Source of the DNA: Microbacterium yannicii PS01
GTDB taxonomy: Bacteria > Actinomycetota > Actinomycetes > Actinomycetales > Microbacteriaceae
DNA: 64,000 nt
Assembly: GCF_000304335.1 (NCBI RefSeq)
Contig: NZ_CAJF01000001.1
Coordinates: 186,001 to 250,000, forward strand
Direction of reading: 5' to 3'
Positions 51,010-60,207 of the stretch are shown here, one piece after another. Position 1 is the first letter of the stretch. The number at the start of each line of letters is the position of its first letter. Both the position numbers and the translations under genes were made by a program. A model generated the notes under the pieces. That model did no database searches, had not been told where the DNA came from, and saw only the letters and a program-made list of their open reading frames with translations.

Positions 51010-51030
51010 CGGAGGATAGGGGATTCGAAC
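51008..51030. repeat. attR core within tRNA-Ser 3' end
   Basis: This 23-bp segment is identical to 7818-7840. It includes the acceptor stem and half the T-arm of tRNA-Ser. Identity stops at position 51031, where the left flank reads T instead of C. It defines the right limit of the island. Confidence 0.88.
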
Positions 51031-51094
51031 CCCTGAGGGCTTGCACCCAACACGCTTTCCAAGCGTGCGCCATAGGCCACTAGGCGAATCCTCC
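51010..51094 (-). tRNA. tRNA-Ser (anticodon GGA), island integration site
   Basis: The minus strand folds into an 85-base class II tRNA. The acceptor stem is GGAGGAT with ATCCTCC, the anticodon stem is CACGC/GCGTG around the loop TTGGAAA with GGA at the anticodon positions, a long variable arm typical of tRNA-Ser follows, and the T-loop reads GGTTCGAATCCCC. No encoded CCA follows. The 3' 21 bases are part of the 23-bp att core, so the gene's end is supplied by the island. Confidence 0.95.
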
Positions 51095-51134
51095 AGCAGC
51101 CCCGGAGGGCCAGCGACCATCCTACCCGACGCCG

Positions 51135-53426
51135 CTACCGCACCTTCACCGCGGCGCCGTCGGCGTAGACGCTTCCGGGGCGGATGACGAGCGAGCGCGG
51201 CGCGAGAAGCGCCAGCAGTCGGCGCGCGGGCGGAACCGACGCCAGCAGCGCCGCCCTGACGGACGCCGCCGCCTCGGCGGAGGCATCGCCCATCCAGTAC
51301 GACCGGGTGCCTGCGCGAGAGTAGCTGACGCGCTCGATCGCGATGAGCACGACGTTCATCTCGCTCGCGGGCACCCCGTGCTCGCGGATGAGGCGCTGAG
51401 CGAAGGCGCGAGGCGACTCGCTCGCCGGGACGGCGATGCCCACATCGATCGCGGCATCCTGAACCGCCTGCCAGGCCGCGGCGGCATCGCCACGGCGGGC
51501 CGCGGTGTCGAGCTGTCGCCGGCGGAGTTCGCGGAAGAGGAAGGGCAGCGAGAGCACCACGATCGTCAGCAGCAGGACGCCCATCACCGGCAGCGGGTCG
51601 GCGGTGGTGCCGGACTGCCCGCTCGCCGTGCCGCCCCGCTGTTCATCGGCGTCGGTCTCATCGAGGCCCGCGGGCCCTGTGGGCGTAGGCGTCGATCGCG
51701 GGGTCGTCGCTGCCGGGTCGTCGGTCGCGCCGGGCAGCGCCGCCGCCGGGGCGAACGAGGTGGGCACGCCCAGCCCCGATGTCGGTTCGAACGCCACCCA
51801 GCCGACGCCCTCGAAGTAGACCTCGGGCCACGCGTGCAGCTGGGAACTGGACACAGAGTAGATGGGCTGCGCGTCGATCGCCTCGGTGGTCGGCTCACCC
51901 GGCAGGTAACCGACGACGATGCGCGACGGCATGTTCATGGTGCGCGCCATCAGCGCGAACGCCGACGCGAAGTGGATGCAGTATCCCTGGCGCTGCTCGA
52001 GGAACTGCGCGACGGCTTCGGCGCCGCTGCCGTCGAAGCCCTCCTCGACCGGCGCCTCGAGCGAGTACTGGAAATCTCCGCCGCGGAACCAGCGCTGCAG
52101 CGCGATCAGGCGGTCGTAGTCGTTGGTCGCACCGGCTGTCACCTCGAGTGCGAGCTCGCCGATGATCGGCGGGATGTCGTCCGGGAGCGCGGTCGTCTCG
52201 TCCCGCACCTGCTGCGTCCCGGCGCTCCTCACGCGCATCTGCTCGAGAGTGGGGCGGGGCGAGCTCGAGACGACCTCGTAGGACTGCCCCTGCGTCGATC
52301 CCGTGCGCGCCACGATCGTGCGATTGATCGGTACGGCGCCCCACGTGCCGTCGAGTCCGTCGACCGACACCGCAGGGAACGGCACCGGTGCCCAGGGGGA
52401 CTCGAGGTTCATGACGTCGACCGACGTGGTGTAGTCAGCGAGGCGGATGTCGGTGTCCACGGCGATCTCGCCCAGAGCACGTTCGCTGTCGAGCGCCACG
52501 CTCTGCCCGCGATCCGGTTCCCAGACCTCGCCGTCGAAGGTCGACAGCGTGGTGGCGCGCAGGTACGGCACGCTCGGCGAGTCGGTGCGCACCCGGAGCA
52601 CCTCGACCTCCTGCGGACGACGCAGGTCGTCGCCGAGCTGGAGGGTCGCATCGATGCCCGGCCCCGGCCCGAGGCCGGTGCCCGCGCGGGCGACCGGCTG
52701 CGGCAGCAGCGGCGTCGCCACGACAGAGACCACGATCGCGATCGCGGCGATGCCCACCGCGGTCGCCGGCACTCCGGCGGTCCGCTCCGCCTCCTGCTCG
52801 ACGGGGCGCTCGCGCGAGCGCGTCTCGGCCCGGATGAGGAAGAGGATCGTGACGGCGAGGAAGACGAACCCGATGAGGTCGACCTCTCCGGGCACGGCGA
52901 TCGAGGGGATGAGCGACACCGCGACGATCCCGACCGCGGCCAGCAGCGGCATCCGCGCCGTCACCACCACGTGGTCGATCACGATGGTCAGGAGCCCCAT
53001 CGCGCCCACCACCATGAAGGCGAGGGCCGTCGTGGGCTCGAGCGGGGCAGCGCCGAGGGTGATCTCTTCCGACGCCGTGGCGACCAGTCGCGGCACGGCG
53101 CGGAAGGTGTCGAAGCTCGGGATGATCCAGAGGAAGGCGGTGTCGCGCAGGAACACCACCGTCATGAAGACCACCCACGCCGCGGCTTCGATCAGCGTCA
53201 CCGCGACCGCGGGGAGGGCGAAGCGGCGCGCGGTGTAACCGGCCGCGAGGACGGTCACCGACAGCGTGAGCGCTCCGACGAGCCACGGCCCGGATTCGAT
53301 CACGCGGGCGACCGGCAGGAGCGCGGCCACCAGCGCGGCGAGGACCGCGGTCGCCAGCAGCCGCTCACCGCCGCGCTTGACTCTGCCGGGCGTGCGCGCG
53401 CCGTCGGCGGCGCTACGCGAGGACAT
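51135..53426 (-). CDS. TgpA-like transglutaminase membrane protein
   Basis: The 763-residue protein has about six N-terminal membrane helices, an extracytoplasmic transglutaminase domain with the catalytic QGYCIHFASAFALMAR (Cys) and SSQLHAWPEVYFEGVGW (His), one further helix near 635 and a cytoplasmic DUF4129-like end. It would act at the cell surface on protein or peptide substrates that are unknown. The ATG at 53426 lies 14 bases inside the DUF58 gene. MoxR, DUF58 and TgpA form one conserved operon. Confidence 0.9.
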   Translation of the reverse strand: MSSRSAADGARTPGRVKRGGERLLATAVLAALVAALLPVARVIESGPWLVGALTLSVTVLAAGYTARRFALPAVAVTLIEAAAWVVFMTVVFLRDTAFLWIIPSFDTFRAVPRLVATASEEITLGAAPLEPTTALAFMVVGAMGLLTIVIDHVVVTARMPLLAAVGIVAVSLIPSIAVPGEVDLIGFVFLAVTILFLIRAETRSRERPVEQEAERTAGVPATAVGIAAIAIVVSVVATPLLPQPVARAGTGLGPGPGIDATLQLGDDLRRPQEVEVLRVRTDSPSVPYLRATTLSTFDGEVWEPDRGQSVALDSERALGEIAVDTDIRLADYTTSVDVMNLESPWAPVPFPAVSVDGLDGTWGAVPINRTIVARTGSTQGQSYEVVSSSPRPTLEQMRVRSAGTQQVRDETTALPDDIPPIIGELALEVTAGATNDYDRLIALQRWFRGGDFQYSLEAPVEEGFDGSGAEAVAQFLEQRQGYCIHFASAFALMARTMNMPSRIVVGYLPGEPTTEAIDAQPIYSVSSSQLHAWPEVYFEGVGWVAFEPTSGLGVPTSFAPAAALPGATDDPAATTPRSTPTPTGPAGLDETDADEQRGGTASGQSGTTADPLPVMGVLLLTIVVLSLPFLFRELRRRQLDTAARRGDAAAAWQAVQDAAIDVGIAVPASESPRAFAQRLIREHGVPASEMNVVLIAIERVSYSRAGTRSYWMGDASAEAAASVRAALLASVPPARRLLALLAPRSLVIRPGSVYADGAAVKVR

Positions 53427-54660
53427 GACGCGTTCCCCGTCCGACCGCGCCGGCCCAGGCGATTCCGATGTCGCCGTCCGGATCGAGCGCGGCGACGTTC
53501 CAGCCGTGATCGGCAGCCCGGTCGAGGGCGTCTCCGACCGGCGTGGCGGCCAGCACCAGCGGCAGCGTGCTGTGGTGGGCGACCGGGCCGATGGCGTCGG
53601 CATCCGCCGGGTCCAGCCGCCCCACGATGAGCACGACGGGTCCCGTCGAGATGCCGGCGAAAAGGCGTGACAGCCGCGGCAGGCTGTCGTCGCGGCGTGC
53701 GGTCACGGTGGCGAACTGCACGAGCATCGCCTCGACCTCGGTCATGTCGCCGCCGTCGATCCTCTCGACGAGCACCGTGCCGTCGCTGTCGAGGACCTCG
53801 ACGCCGTAGCCGTCATGCACGAGCCGCGACACCGCCGACACGCACGCCGACACTCCCGCTTCGAATCCCGGATCCGTTCCCGGCGCCTGCAGTGCATCGA
53901 TCGACCACCGCAGCGCCGCGCGATCGAGCACGACCGTGGCCTCGGGTGTGGACTCCTGCTCCTCCTGCCGCACCATCAGCGCGTCGCGGTGCGCGGTGGC
54001 CCGCCAGTGGATCCGGCGCATCGAGTCGCCCGGCGCGTAAGGTCGCGCGACGAGGTTGTCGGCGCCCTGACCGAGTTGATTCGTCGTCGTATGAAGAGTG
54101 CCGCCGGTGGCGCCGGCGTAGTCGACGAGCGCTGACAGCTCGACCACCGCGGGCGCGACCGTGACCGGCGTCCGCCGGCCGAAGACCATGGTGCGCCGCG
54201 CGAGCCCGAACGGGTCGGTGGAGCGGACGGTGAGCGGCCCGAGGGAATGCACCCCGCGGCGCGCGCCGGTGACCGTATAGGTCAGGTCGATCACGCGCTC
54301 CCCGCCGCGAAGTCCGGAGCCGAGCGCAGGGAACGGTCCCTGCGCCTTGCCGCGCAGGCCGGCGGGAAGGGTGTCCTGCCAGATGCCGGGAGGCGTGGGC
54401 ACAGCGGTGCGCACGCCGATCCGCACCGAGACGACGGTCTCGCGACCCACCGACGCGACGTCAGGGACGAGCGACCGGGTCACGACGTCGGACCGCCGGC
54501 CGATGTAGAGCGAGCACACGCTCGCGGCGACCACCGCCAGCAGAAGGATGCCGAAGTACATCAGCTCGCTGATCCCGACCTCGTTCGCGACGATGAAGCA
54601 GGCGATGGCGAGGGCGACCGCGCCCGTTCCCCGGATGGTCAGCGGCCACAGGCGTCTCAT
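53413..54660 (-). CDS. DUF58 domain protein
   Basis: The 415-residue protein has two membrane helices near the N-terminus (about 10-55) and a DUF58 domain with RPYAPGDSMRRIHWRATAHR near residue 215, the family signature, followed by a von Willebrand A-like fold. It usually works with MoxR ATPases in assembling or activating membrane complexes. It lies 15 bp after the MoxR gene and overlaps the transglutaminase gene. Confidence 0.92.
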   Translation of the reverse strand: MRRLWPLTIRGTGAVALAIACFIVANEVGISELMYFGILLLAVVAASVCSLYIGRRSDVVTRSLVPDVASVGRETVVSVRIGVRTAVPTPPGIWQDTLPAGLRGKAQGPFPALGSGLRGGERVIDLTYTVTGARRGVHSLGPLTVRSTDPFGLARRTMVFGRRTPVTVAPAVVELSALVDYAGATGGTLHTTTNQLGQGADNLVARPYAPGDSMRRIHWRATAHRDALMVRQEEQESTPEATVVLDRAALRWSIDALQAPGTDPGFEAGVSACVSAVSRLVHDGYGVEVLDSDGTVLVERIDGGDMTEVEAMLVQFATVTARRDDSLPRLSRLFAGISTGPVVLIVGRLDPADADAIGPVAHHSTLPLVLAATPVGDALDRAADHGWNVAALDPDGDIGIAWAGAVGRGTRHVLA

Positions 54661-54675
54661 CTTGCGCTCATCGTC

Positions 54676-55710
54676 TCACTGGCGGGCGGCGATCGGCACG
54701 CGCACGCTGGCGGCGATGCGCTCGAGGATCGTGGAGATGGCGTCGGCGGCCGTGCGGGCTCTCGATCCGCCCGCCGAGCGCGTCGGGATGAGGCGGTGTG
54801 CGAAGACGGGGATGAGGAGAGCGGTGACGTCGTCGGGGATGACGAATCCGCGCCCGTCGAGGGCAGCCCAGACCTTCGCGGCGCGGATCAGCTGGAGGGT
54901 CGCACGCGGGCTCGCGCCCAGGCGCAGATCGGTGTGCGACCGGGTGGCCTGCGACAGCGCGACGGCGTAGTCCTCGATCGCGGGGGCGACGTGCACCGCG
55001 CGGGCCCAGGCGACCAGCCCCGAGACCTGATCGGCCGACACGACGGGCCGAAGCTCGTCGAGGGGGTTCACGGCGTCGCGCTGGCGGAGCATGAGCGCCT
55101 CGGATCGGGCGTCGGGGTAGCCCATCGAGATGCGCATCATGAAGCGATCGCGCTGCGCCTCCGGGAGGGCGTAGGTTCCCTCCATCTCGAGAGGGTTCTG
55201 CGTGGCCACGACGAGAAACGGCTCGGGGACGAAGTGCGTGTGCCCGTCGACGGTGACCTGACGCTCCTCCATCGCCTCCAGCAGCGCCGACTGCGTCTTG
55301 GGGGAGGAGCGGTTGATCTCGTCGGCGATCACGATCTGGGCGAAGATCGCCCCGGGCTTGAACTCGAACTCGCGGTCGACCGGGTTGAAGACGCTCACTC
55401 CGGTCACGTCGCCGGGCAGCAGGTCGGGCGTGAACTGGATGCGGCGGACCGTCGCGTCGACCGAGGTCGCCAGTGCCCGGGCGAGCATGGTCTTGCCGAC
55501 GCCGGGGACGTCCTCGATGAGCAGATGGCCCTCGGCCAGCAGGCACACCACCGCGCTGCGCACGGCATCGGGCTTGCCGTCGATCACACTGCCGACCGCA
55601 TCGAGGATCGCGTCGGTGACGTGAGCGAAGCCCTCGGCGTTCAGCTTTCCGGACCCCTCCGGTGCGTCCTGGCTCTGAGACGCGGCATCCGTCGTCGCGG
55701 TATCGACCAT
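54676..55710 (-). CDS. MoxR-family AAA+ ATPase
   Basis: The 344-residue protein has Walker A EDVPGVGKTMLARALA, Walker B IVIADEINRSSPKTQSALLE, sensor 1 FLVVATQNPLEMEGTYALPEAQ and an arginine-finger helix, all typical of MoxR. It is a chaperone-like ATPase for the DUF58/TgpA partners. The ATG at 55710 avoids a Pro-rich, non-conserved 21-residue extension. Confidence 0.95.
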   Translation of the reverse strand: MVDTATTDAASQSQDAPEGSGKLNAEGFAHVTDAILDAVGSVIDGKPDAVRSAVVCLLAEGHLLIEDVPGVGKTMLARALATSVDATVRRIQFTPDLLPGDVTGVSVFNPVDREFEFKPGAIFAQIVIADEINRSSPKTQSALLEAMEERQVTVDGHTHFVPEPFLVVATQNPLEMEGTYALPEAQRDRFMMRISMGYPDARSEALMLRQRDAVNPLDELRPVVSADQVSGLVAWARAVHVAPAIEDYAVALSQATRSHTDLRLGASPRATLQLIRAAKVWAALDGRGFVIPDDVTALLIPVFAHRLIPTRSAGGSRARTAADAISTILERIAASVRVPIAARQ

Positions 55711-55856
55711 CGAGGCCTCCTGTTCCGCCCGGAGCGGGCGGGCCGGCGGGTGAGCGTGAGCTCCCTCGCCCACGGTTCGATCCTAATCGCGCGCGCGGGG
55801 GTGCGGCACTGGGAGAACCCTGGACGCGGAGCGCAGCGCGGGCGGGTTAGACTGGA

Positions 55857-55948
55857 CGCAGCTCTCCGCGAGGCGGCATCCAGGCCAACTCCCCCAGGAC
55901 GGAAACGTAGCAAGGGTAACCGGGCTCTGCCGGGTTCGCGGAGAGTCT
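55857..55948 (+). ncRNA. ffs: Signal recognition particle RNA (small bacterial type)
   Basis: The segment has the conserved SRP apical domain: CCAGGCCAACTCCCCCAGGA, then a short loop, then GTAGCAAGGGTAACCGGG. GCTCTCCGCGA (from 55861) pairs with TCGCGGAGAGT (to about 55947) as the closing stem. It binds Ffh and targets membrane proteins. The exact ends are approximate. It lies convergently against the NudK-like gene. Confidence 0.93.
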
Positions 55949-56640
55949 TACTTTTCCCGGGCGATCCCGCGGCCGTGGCCCGCGAACGGCCCGTCGAGCA
56001 CCGCCCACTGCAGGAGCATGATCGTCTTGGCGTCCTGCACACGCCCGTCACGGACCATCTCGAGCGCCTCGTCGATGTCGAGCTCGAGCAGCTCGATGTG
56101 CTCGCCCTCCTCGGCCAGCCCGCCGCGCCGGCCGGAGCGCGAGGCGCCGTCGTACGCGGCAGCGTAGAAGTGGATGCGCTCGGTCACCGAACCGGGACTC
56201 ATGAACACGTCCCACACATGGGTGATGTCGCCGATCTCGACGCCGGTCTCCTCCGCGGCCTCGCGCCGGATGGCGGTGACGGGATCGTCCTCGTCGAGCA
56301 GACCCGCCGCCGTCTCGATCAGCATGCCGTCGGGATGCCCGTTGACGTAGACCGGGTACCGGAACTGACGCGTGAGCAGCACGGATCGGCGCGCGGGGTC
56401 GTACAGGAGCACCGTGGCCCCGTTGCCGCGGTCGTAGGTCTCGCGCTGCTGGGTCTCCCACTCCCCGGAGGGCCCGCGGTATTCCAGCGTCGTGCGACGC
56501 AGCACATGCCATCCGGCGGCGAGCAGCTCGACATCGGTGATCCGCACGTCCGGGTTGCCGGTCAGGTCACGCCCCGTGGCATCGAGGCCGGTGCGGCCGC
56601 GGTGGTCGGGGATGTCGATGCCAGGGCGCGGGTCGGTCAT
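55948..56640 (-). CDS. NudK-type Nudix hydrolase (GDP-mannose pyrophosphatase-like)
   Basis: The 230-residue protein carries a Nudix box AGLLDEDDPVTAIRREAAEETG, one residue shorter than the usual consensus, exactly as in E. coli NudK. Downstream, VFMSPGSVTERIHFYAA follows the NudK pattern. It should hydrolyse nucleoside diphosphate sugars such as GDP-mannose. The ATG at 56640 opens the conserved part. It is divergent from pta with about 90 bp between. Confidence 0.88.
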   Translation of the reverse strand: MTDPRPGIDIPDHRGRTGLDATGRDLTGNPDVRITDVELLAAGWHVLRRTTLEYRGPSGEWETQQRETYDRGNGATVLLYDPARRSVLLTRQFRYPVYVNGHPDGMLIETAAGLLDEDDPVTAIRREAAEETGVEIGDITHVWDVFMSPGSVTERIHFYAAAYDGASRSGRRGGLAEEGEHIELLELDIDEALEMVRDGRVQDAKTIMLLQWAVLDGPFAGHGRGIAREK

Positions 56641-56732
56641 GCTCGGGAGTGTAGCGACGACGCCCCTATGGGGTTCCTGTGCGACTCGCATCGGCCTCGC
56701 CGCGGCATCCGGCCCGCCCATAGGGTGGGTGC

Positions 56733-58892
56733 GTGGCTCGGAGCATCTACATCACGTCGGCAGAAGGTCACTCGGGCAAGTCCACCGTCGCTCTCGGCGT
56801 CCTGGATGCGCTCAGCCACGCGACGCCGCGCGTGGGCGTCTTCCGCGCGATCGCCAGGTCGACGGTCGAGCGCGACTACGTGCTCGAGATGCTGCTCGAC
56901 CACGACGGAGTCGACCTGCCGTACGACGACTGCGTGGGCGTCACCTATGACGACGTGCGCCATGATCCGGATGCCGCGCTCGCGACGATCGTCGAACGCT
57001 ACAAGGCCGTCGAGTCCCAGTGCGACGCCGTCGTGATCGTCGGCAGCGACTACACGGATGTCGGCAGCCCGGCCGAGCTTGCCTACAACGCGCGGATCGC
57101 CGCCAACCTGGGCGCTCCGGTGCTGCTCGTGCTCGGCGGGCGGTCGGCTCAGGGGCAGACGCAGCCCGAGCAGCTCGGCTCGTCGCTGGCGCGGACACCC
57201 GCCGAGATGGGCCAGATCGCCGACCTGGCGCTCGCCGAACTCGAGCACGGCCGCGCGCAGCTGTTCGCGGTCGTCGCCAACCGCGCCGATCCGGTGCGGG
57301 CCGACGAGACGATCGCCGCCATCCGCCGTGCCCTCGACGACTCGCGCGCCGGTGTGGCGGCGGCAGCCGGCGCCGATGGCGGCGTGCCGGTCTGGGCGAT
57401 CCCGGAAGACAGGTACCTGGTCGCTCCCTCGATCCGCGGTGTGATGCGCGCCGTCGACGGCGAGATGCTCGCTGGCGACCCCGACCGGCTCACGCGCGAG
57501 GCGCTCGCCGTGGTGGTCGCCGGCATGTCGATGGTCAACGTGCTGCCCCGCCTCCTGGAAGGGGCGGTCGTGGTGATCCCCGCCGATCGGTCGGAGGTTC
57601 TCTTGGCGACCCTCCTCGCCAATGCGTCGGGGACGTTCCCCTCGATCTCGGGCATCGTGCTCAACGGCGGGTTCGAACTGCCCGAGCCGGTGACCCGGCT
57701 GCTCGACGGCCTGGCTTCGAACGTCCCGATCATCACGACCGAGCACGGCACCTACGAGACCGCGGTGCGCATCATGAGCGCGCGAGGGCGGCTCGCCGCC
57801 GACTCGCAGCGACGCTACGACACCGCCCTCGCGCTGTTCGAGCAGAGCGTCGACACCGACGAGCTGCTGGCCGCGTTCGGGGTCGCGCGCGCCACGGTGG
57901 TGACGCCCCTGATGTTCGAGTTCCAGCTCATCGAGCGGGCGCGCGCGCAGCGCAAGCGCATCGTCCTGCCCGAAGGCGGCGACGACAGGGTGCTGCGCGC
58001 CGCCGCGACGGTGCTCAAGCGCGGCATCGCCGACGTGGTGATCCTGGGCGAGCCGTTCGAGGTGCGGGCGCGTGCGATCGAGCTCGGGGTCGACATCCAG
58101 ACCGCCGAGGTGCTCTCGCCGCTCGATGCCGTCCACGTCCACAAGTTCGCCGAGGAGTACGCGCGTCTCCGCGCGCACAAGGGCGTCACCCTCGCGCAGG
58201 CGGCCGATACCGTGACCGACGTGTCGTACTTCGGCACGCTCATGGTGCATCTGGGACTCGCCGACGGCATGGTGTCAGGAGCCATGCACACGACGGCCCA
58301 CACCATCCGGCCGGCCTTCGAGATCATCAAGACGAGGCGCGGGGTCTCGGTCGTCTCGAGCGTGTTCCTGATGGCGCTCGCCGACCGCGTCCTCGTCTAC
58401 GGGGACTGCGCCGTCATCCCCGATCCCACCAGCGAGCAGCTCGCCGACATCGCGATCTCGTCTGCCGCCACGGCCACCCAGTTCGGCATCGATCCGCGTA
58501 TCGCGATGCTGTCGTACTCGACCGGCGAGTCCGGGTCGGGCGCCGACGTCGAGAAGGTGAGGAAGGCCACGGGGCTCGTCCGCGAGAGGGCGCCGCAGCT
58601 TCTCGTGGAGGGGCCCATCCAGTACGACGCGGCAGCCGACGCCGCTGTCGCCGCCGCGAAGATGCCGGGGTCGGAGGTCGCCGGACGGGCGACGGTGTTC
58701 GTCTTCCCCGACCTCAACACCGGCAACAACACGTACAAGGCGGTTCAGCGTTCGGCGGGAGCCGTGGCGATCGGCCCGGTGCTGCAGGGGCTCAACAAGC
58801 CCATCAACGATCTGTCGCGCGGCGCTCTCGTCGACGACATCGTCAACACGATCGCCATCACGGCGATCCAGGCGCAGGAGGCCGGTCGTTGA
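56733..58892 (+). CDS. pta: Phosphate acetyltransferase, long form
   Basis: The 719-residue enzyme has an N-terminal P-loop-like domain (YITSAEGHSGKSTVALGVLD), a central DRTGG domain and a C-terminal PTA domain. The last includes IVLPEGGDDRVLRAAATVLK, TVTDVSYFGTLMVHLGLADG and the YSTGESGSG loop. It converts acetyl-CoA and phosphate to acetyl phosphate. The start is the GTG at 56733. ackA follows after 31 bp. Confidence 0.96.
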   Translation: MARSIYITSAEGHSGKSTVALGVLDALSHATPRVGVFRAIARSTVERDYVLEMLLDHDGVDLPYDDCVGVTYDDVRHDPDAALATIVERYKAVESQCDAVVIVGSDYTDVGSPAELAYNARIAANLGAPVLLVLGGRSAQGQTQPEQLGSSLARTPAEMGQIADLALAELEHGRAQLFAVVANRADPVRADETIAAIRRALDDSRAGVAAAAGADGGVPVWAIPEDRYLVAPSIRGVMRAVDGEMLAGDPDRLTREALAVVVAGMSMVNVLPRLLEGAVVVIPADRSEVLLATLLANASGTFPSISGIVLNGGFELPEPVTRLLDGLASNVPIITTEHGTYETAVRIMSARGRLAADSQRRYDTALALFEQSVDTDELLAAFGVARATVVTPLMFEFQLIERARAQRKRIVLPEGGDDRVLRAAATVLKRGIADVVILGEPFEVRARAIELGVDIQTAEVLSPLDAVHVHKFAEEYARLRAHKGVTLAQAADTVTDVSYFGTLMVHLGLADGMVSGAMHTTAHTIRPAFEIIKTRRGVSVVSSVFLMALADRVLVYGDCAVIPDPTSEQLADIAISSAATATQFGIDPRIAMLSYSTGESGSGADVEKVRKATGLVRERAPQLLVEGPIQYDAAADAAVAAAKMPGSEVAGRATVFVFPDLNTGNNTYKAVQRSAGAVAIGPVLQGLNKPINDLSRGALVDDIVNTIAITAIQAQEAGR

Positions 58893-58923
58893 GACGACGA
58901 CCGGAGGAAGTCGGGGGCGTCGC

Positions 58924-60177
58924 ATGACACCGGTCCTCGTGATCAACAGCGGGTCGTCCTCGTTCAAGTATCAGCTGCTCGACATGGACACCGAGTCGAC
59001 GCTGGCGTCCGGGCTCGTCGAGCGGATCGGCGCGTCGACAGGCTCGGGGACCGGGCTCGGCATCGCTCGGCACACCGTCCATGCCGCGGCGCTGGCCGCG
59101 CCCGACGGCCCCGCGCCCACCGTGGTCGACGCGACACGCACCCGCGAGCTGCCCATCCCCGATCACACGGCCGGGTTCCAGGTCATGCTCGACGCGTTCG
59201 CCTCCGACGGACCGTCGCTCGAGGACCACGCGCCCGTCGCCGTCGGGCACCGGGTGGTGCACGGGGGAGCGCGCTTCTTCGAGCCGACGGTGATCACTCC
59301 GCTGGTCGAGATCAACATCGACGAGCTGTCGGTCCTGGCGCCGCTCCACAACCCCGCCAACCTCGCCGGCATCGTCGCGGCGAAGCAGGCGTTCCCGGGC
59401 GTGCCGCACGTCGCCGTCTTCGACACCGCTTTCCATCAGACCCTTCCGCCCGCGGCGTACACCTACGCGATCGATCGCGAGGTCGCCGCCTCCCACCGTG
59501 TGCGGCGCTACGGATTCCACGGCACGTCGCACAAGTTCGTCAGCGAGGCCGCCGCGGTCTTCGTCGGCCGGCCGCTGGATGAGCTCCGGCAGATCGTGTT
59601 CCACCTCGGCAACGGCGCGTCGGTCACGGCGATCGACGGCGGCCGCTCGGTCGACACGTCGATGGGCTTCACTCCGCTCGAGGGACTCGTGATGGGCACC
59701 CGGTCGGGCGACATCGACCCCGCTGCGCTGTTCCATCTCGCGCGGCGCGCGGGCATGTCGATCGATCAGCTCGACGATCTGCTGAACAAGCGGAGCGGGC
59801 TGCTGGGGCTGGCAGGCTCCAACGATCTGCGGGACGTCCTCGCCGGCATCGATCGCGGCGATGAGCATGCGCGCCTCGCGTTCGACGTGTACATCCATCG
59901 GCTACGCGCGTACGCCGGTGCCTATCTCGCGCAGCTGGGCGGTGCCGACGTCATCTCCTTCACCGCCGGGGTCGGCGAGAACGCGCCGCTCGTGCGGGCC
60001 GCGACGCTGCAGACCCTCGGCTTCGCGGGGGTCGAGATCGACCCCGAGCGCAACGCGGAGCGCGGCCGCGGCATCCGGATCATCTCGACGGATTCCTCGT
60101 CGGTGACCGTCCTGGTCGTGCCGACCGACGAGGAGCTCGAGATCGCGCGTCAGACGCTGAGCGTCGCACGCACGTAA
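58924..60177 (+). CDS. ackA: Acetate kinase
   Basis: The 417-residue enzyme has the acetokinase motifs LVINSGSSSFKYQLL, VAVGHRVVHGG, HVAVFDTAFHQT, IVFHLGNGASVTAIDGG and VMGTRSGDIDPA. It makes acetate and ATP from acetyl phosphate. It pairs with pta in overflow metabolism or acetate activation. The start ATG is 58924. Confidence 0.97.
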   Translation: MTPVLVINSGSSSFKYQLLDMDTESTLASGLVERIGASTGSGTGLGIARHTVHAAALAAPDGPAPTVVDATRTRELPIPDHTAGFQVMLDAFASDGPSLEDHAPVAVGHRVVHGGARFFEPTVITPLVEINIDELSVLAPLHNPANLAGIVAAKQAFPGVPHVAVFDTAFHQTLPPAAYTYAIDREVAASHRVRRYGFHGTSHKFVSEAAAVFVGRPLDELRQIVFHLGNGASVTAIDGGRSVDTSMGFTPLEGLVMGTRSGDIDPAALFHLARRAGMSIDQLDDLLNKRSGLLGLAGSNDLRDVLAGIDRGDEHARLAFDVYIHRLRAYAGAYLAQLGGADVISFTAGVGENAPLVRAATLQTLGFAGVEIDPERNAERGRGIRIISTDSSSVTVLVVPTDEELEIARQTLSVART

Positions 60178-60207
60178 CAACCGGGTCGATACCCTTGGAA
60201 GGTGCCC

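Larger units (their letters stand above)
7818..51030. mobile_element. Integrative mobilizable metal/arsenic-resistance island in tRNA-Ser(GGA)
   Basis: The 23 bases at 7818-7840 are identical to 51008-51030, which are the 3' end of the tRNA-Ser gene at the right edge. This is the footprint expected when a tyrosine recombinase integrates at the 3' end of a tRNA gene and restores it. The integrase (47194-48429), an excisionase-like HTH protein, a replication-like protein and a MobF-type relaxase all lie inside. No VirB/VirD4-type mating genes are seen, so it should be mobilizable rather than self-transmissible. The cargo is copper, Cd/Pb-type and arsenic resistance, thiol-redox proteins and a toxin-antitoxin pair. 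A disrupted MFS gene, a duplicated flavoprotein module and three zinc-ribbon copies show that it was assembled from several pieces. Confidence 0.85.

Noticed and set aside
51378..53630. 750-codon plus-strand frame opposite the transglutaminase
   Set aside because: Antisense shadow with Arg/His-rich composition and no conserved motif.
54247..57036. 929-codon plus-strand frame across DUF58, MoxR, SRP RNA and NudK
   Set aside because: It crosses four independent features, is Arg/His/Asp-rich and has no domain. It arises from GC bias.
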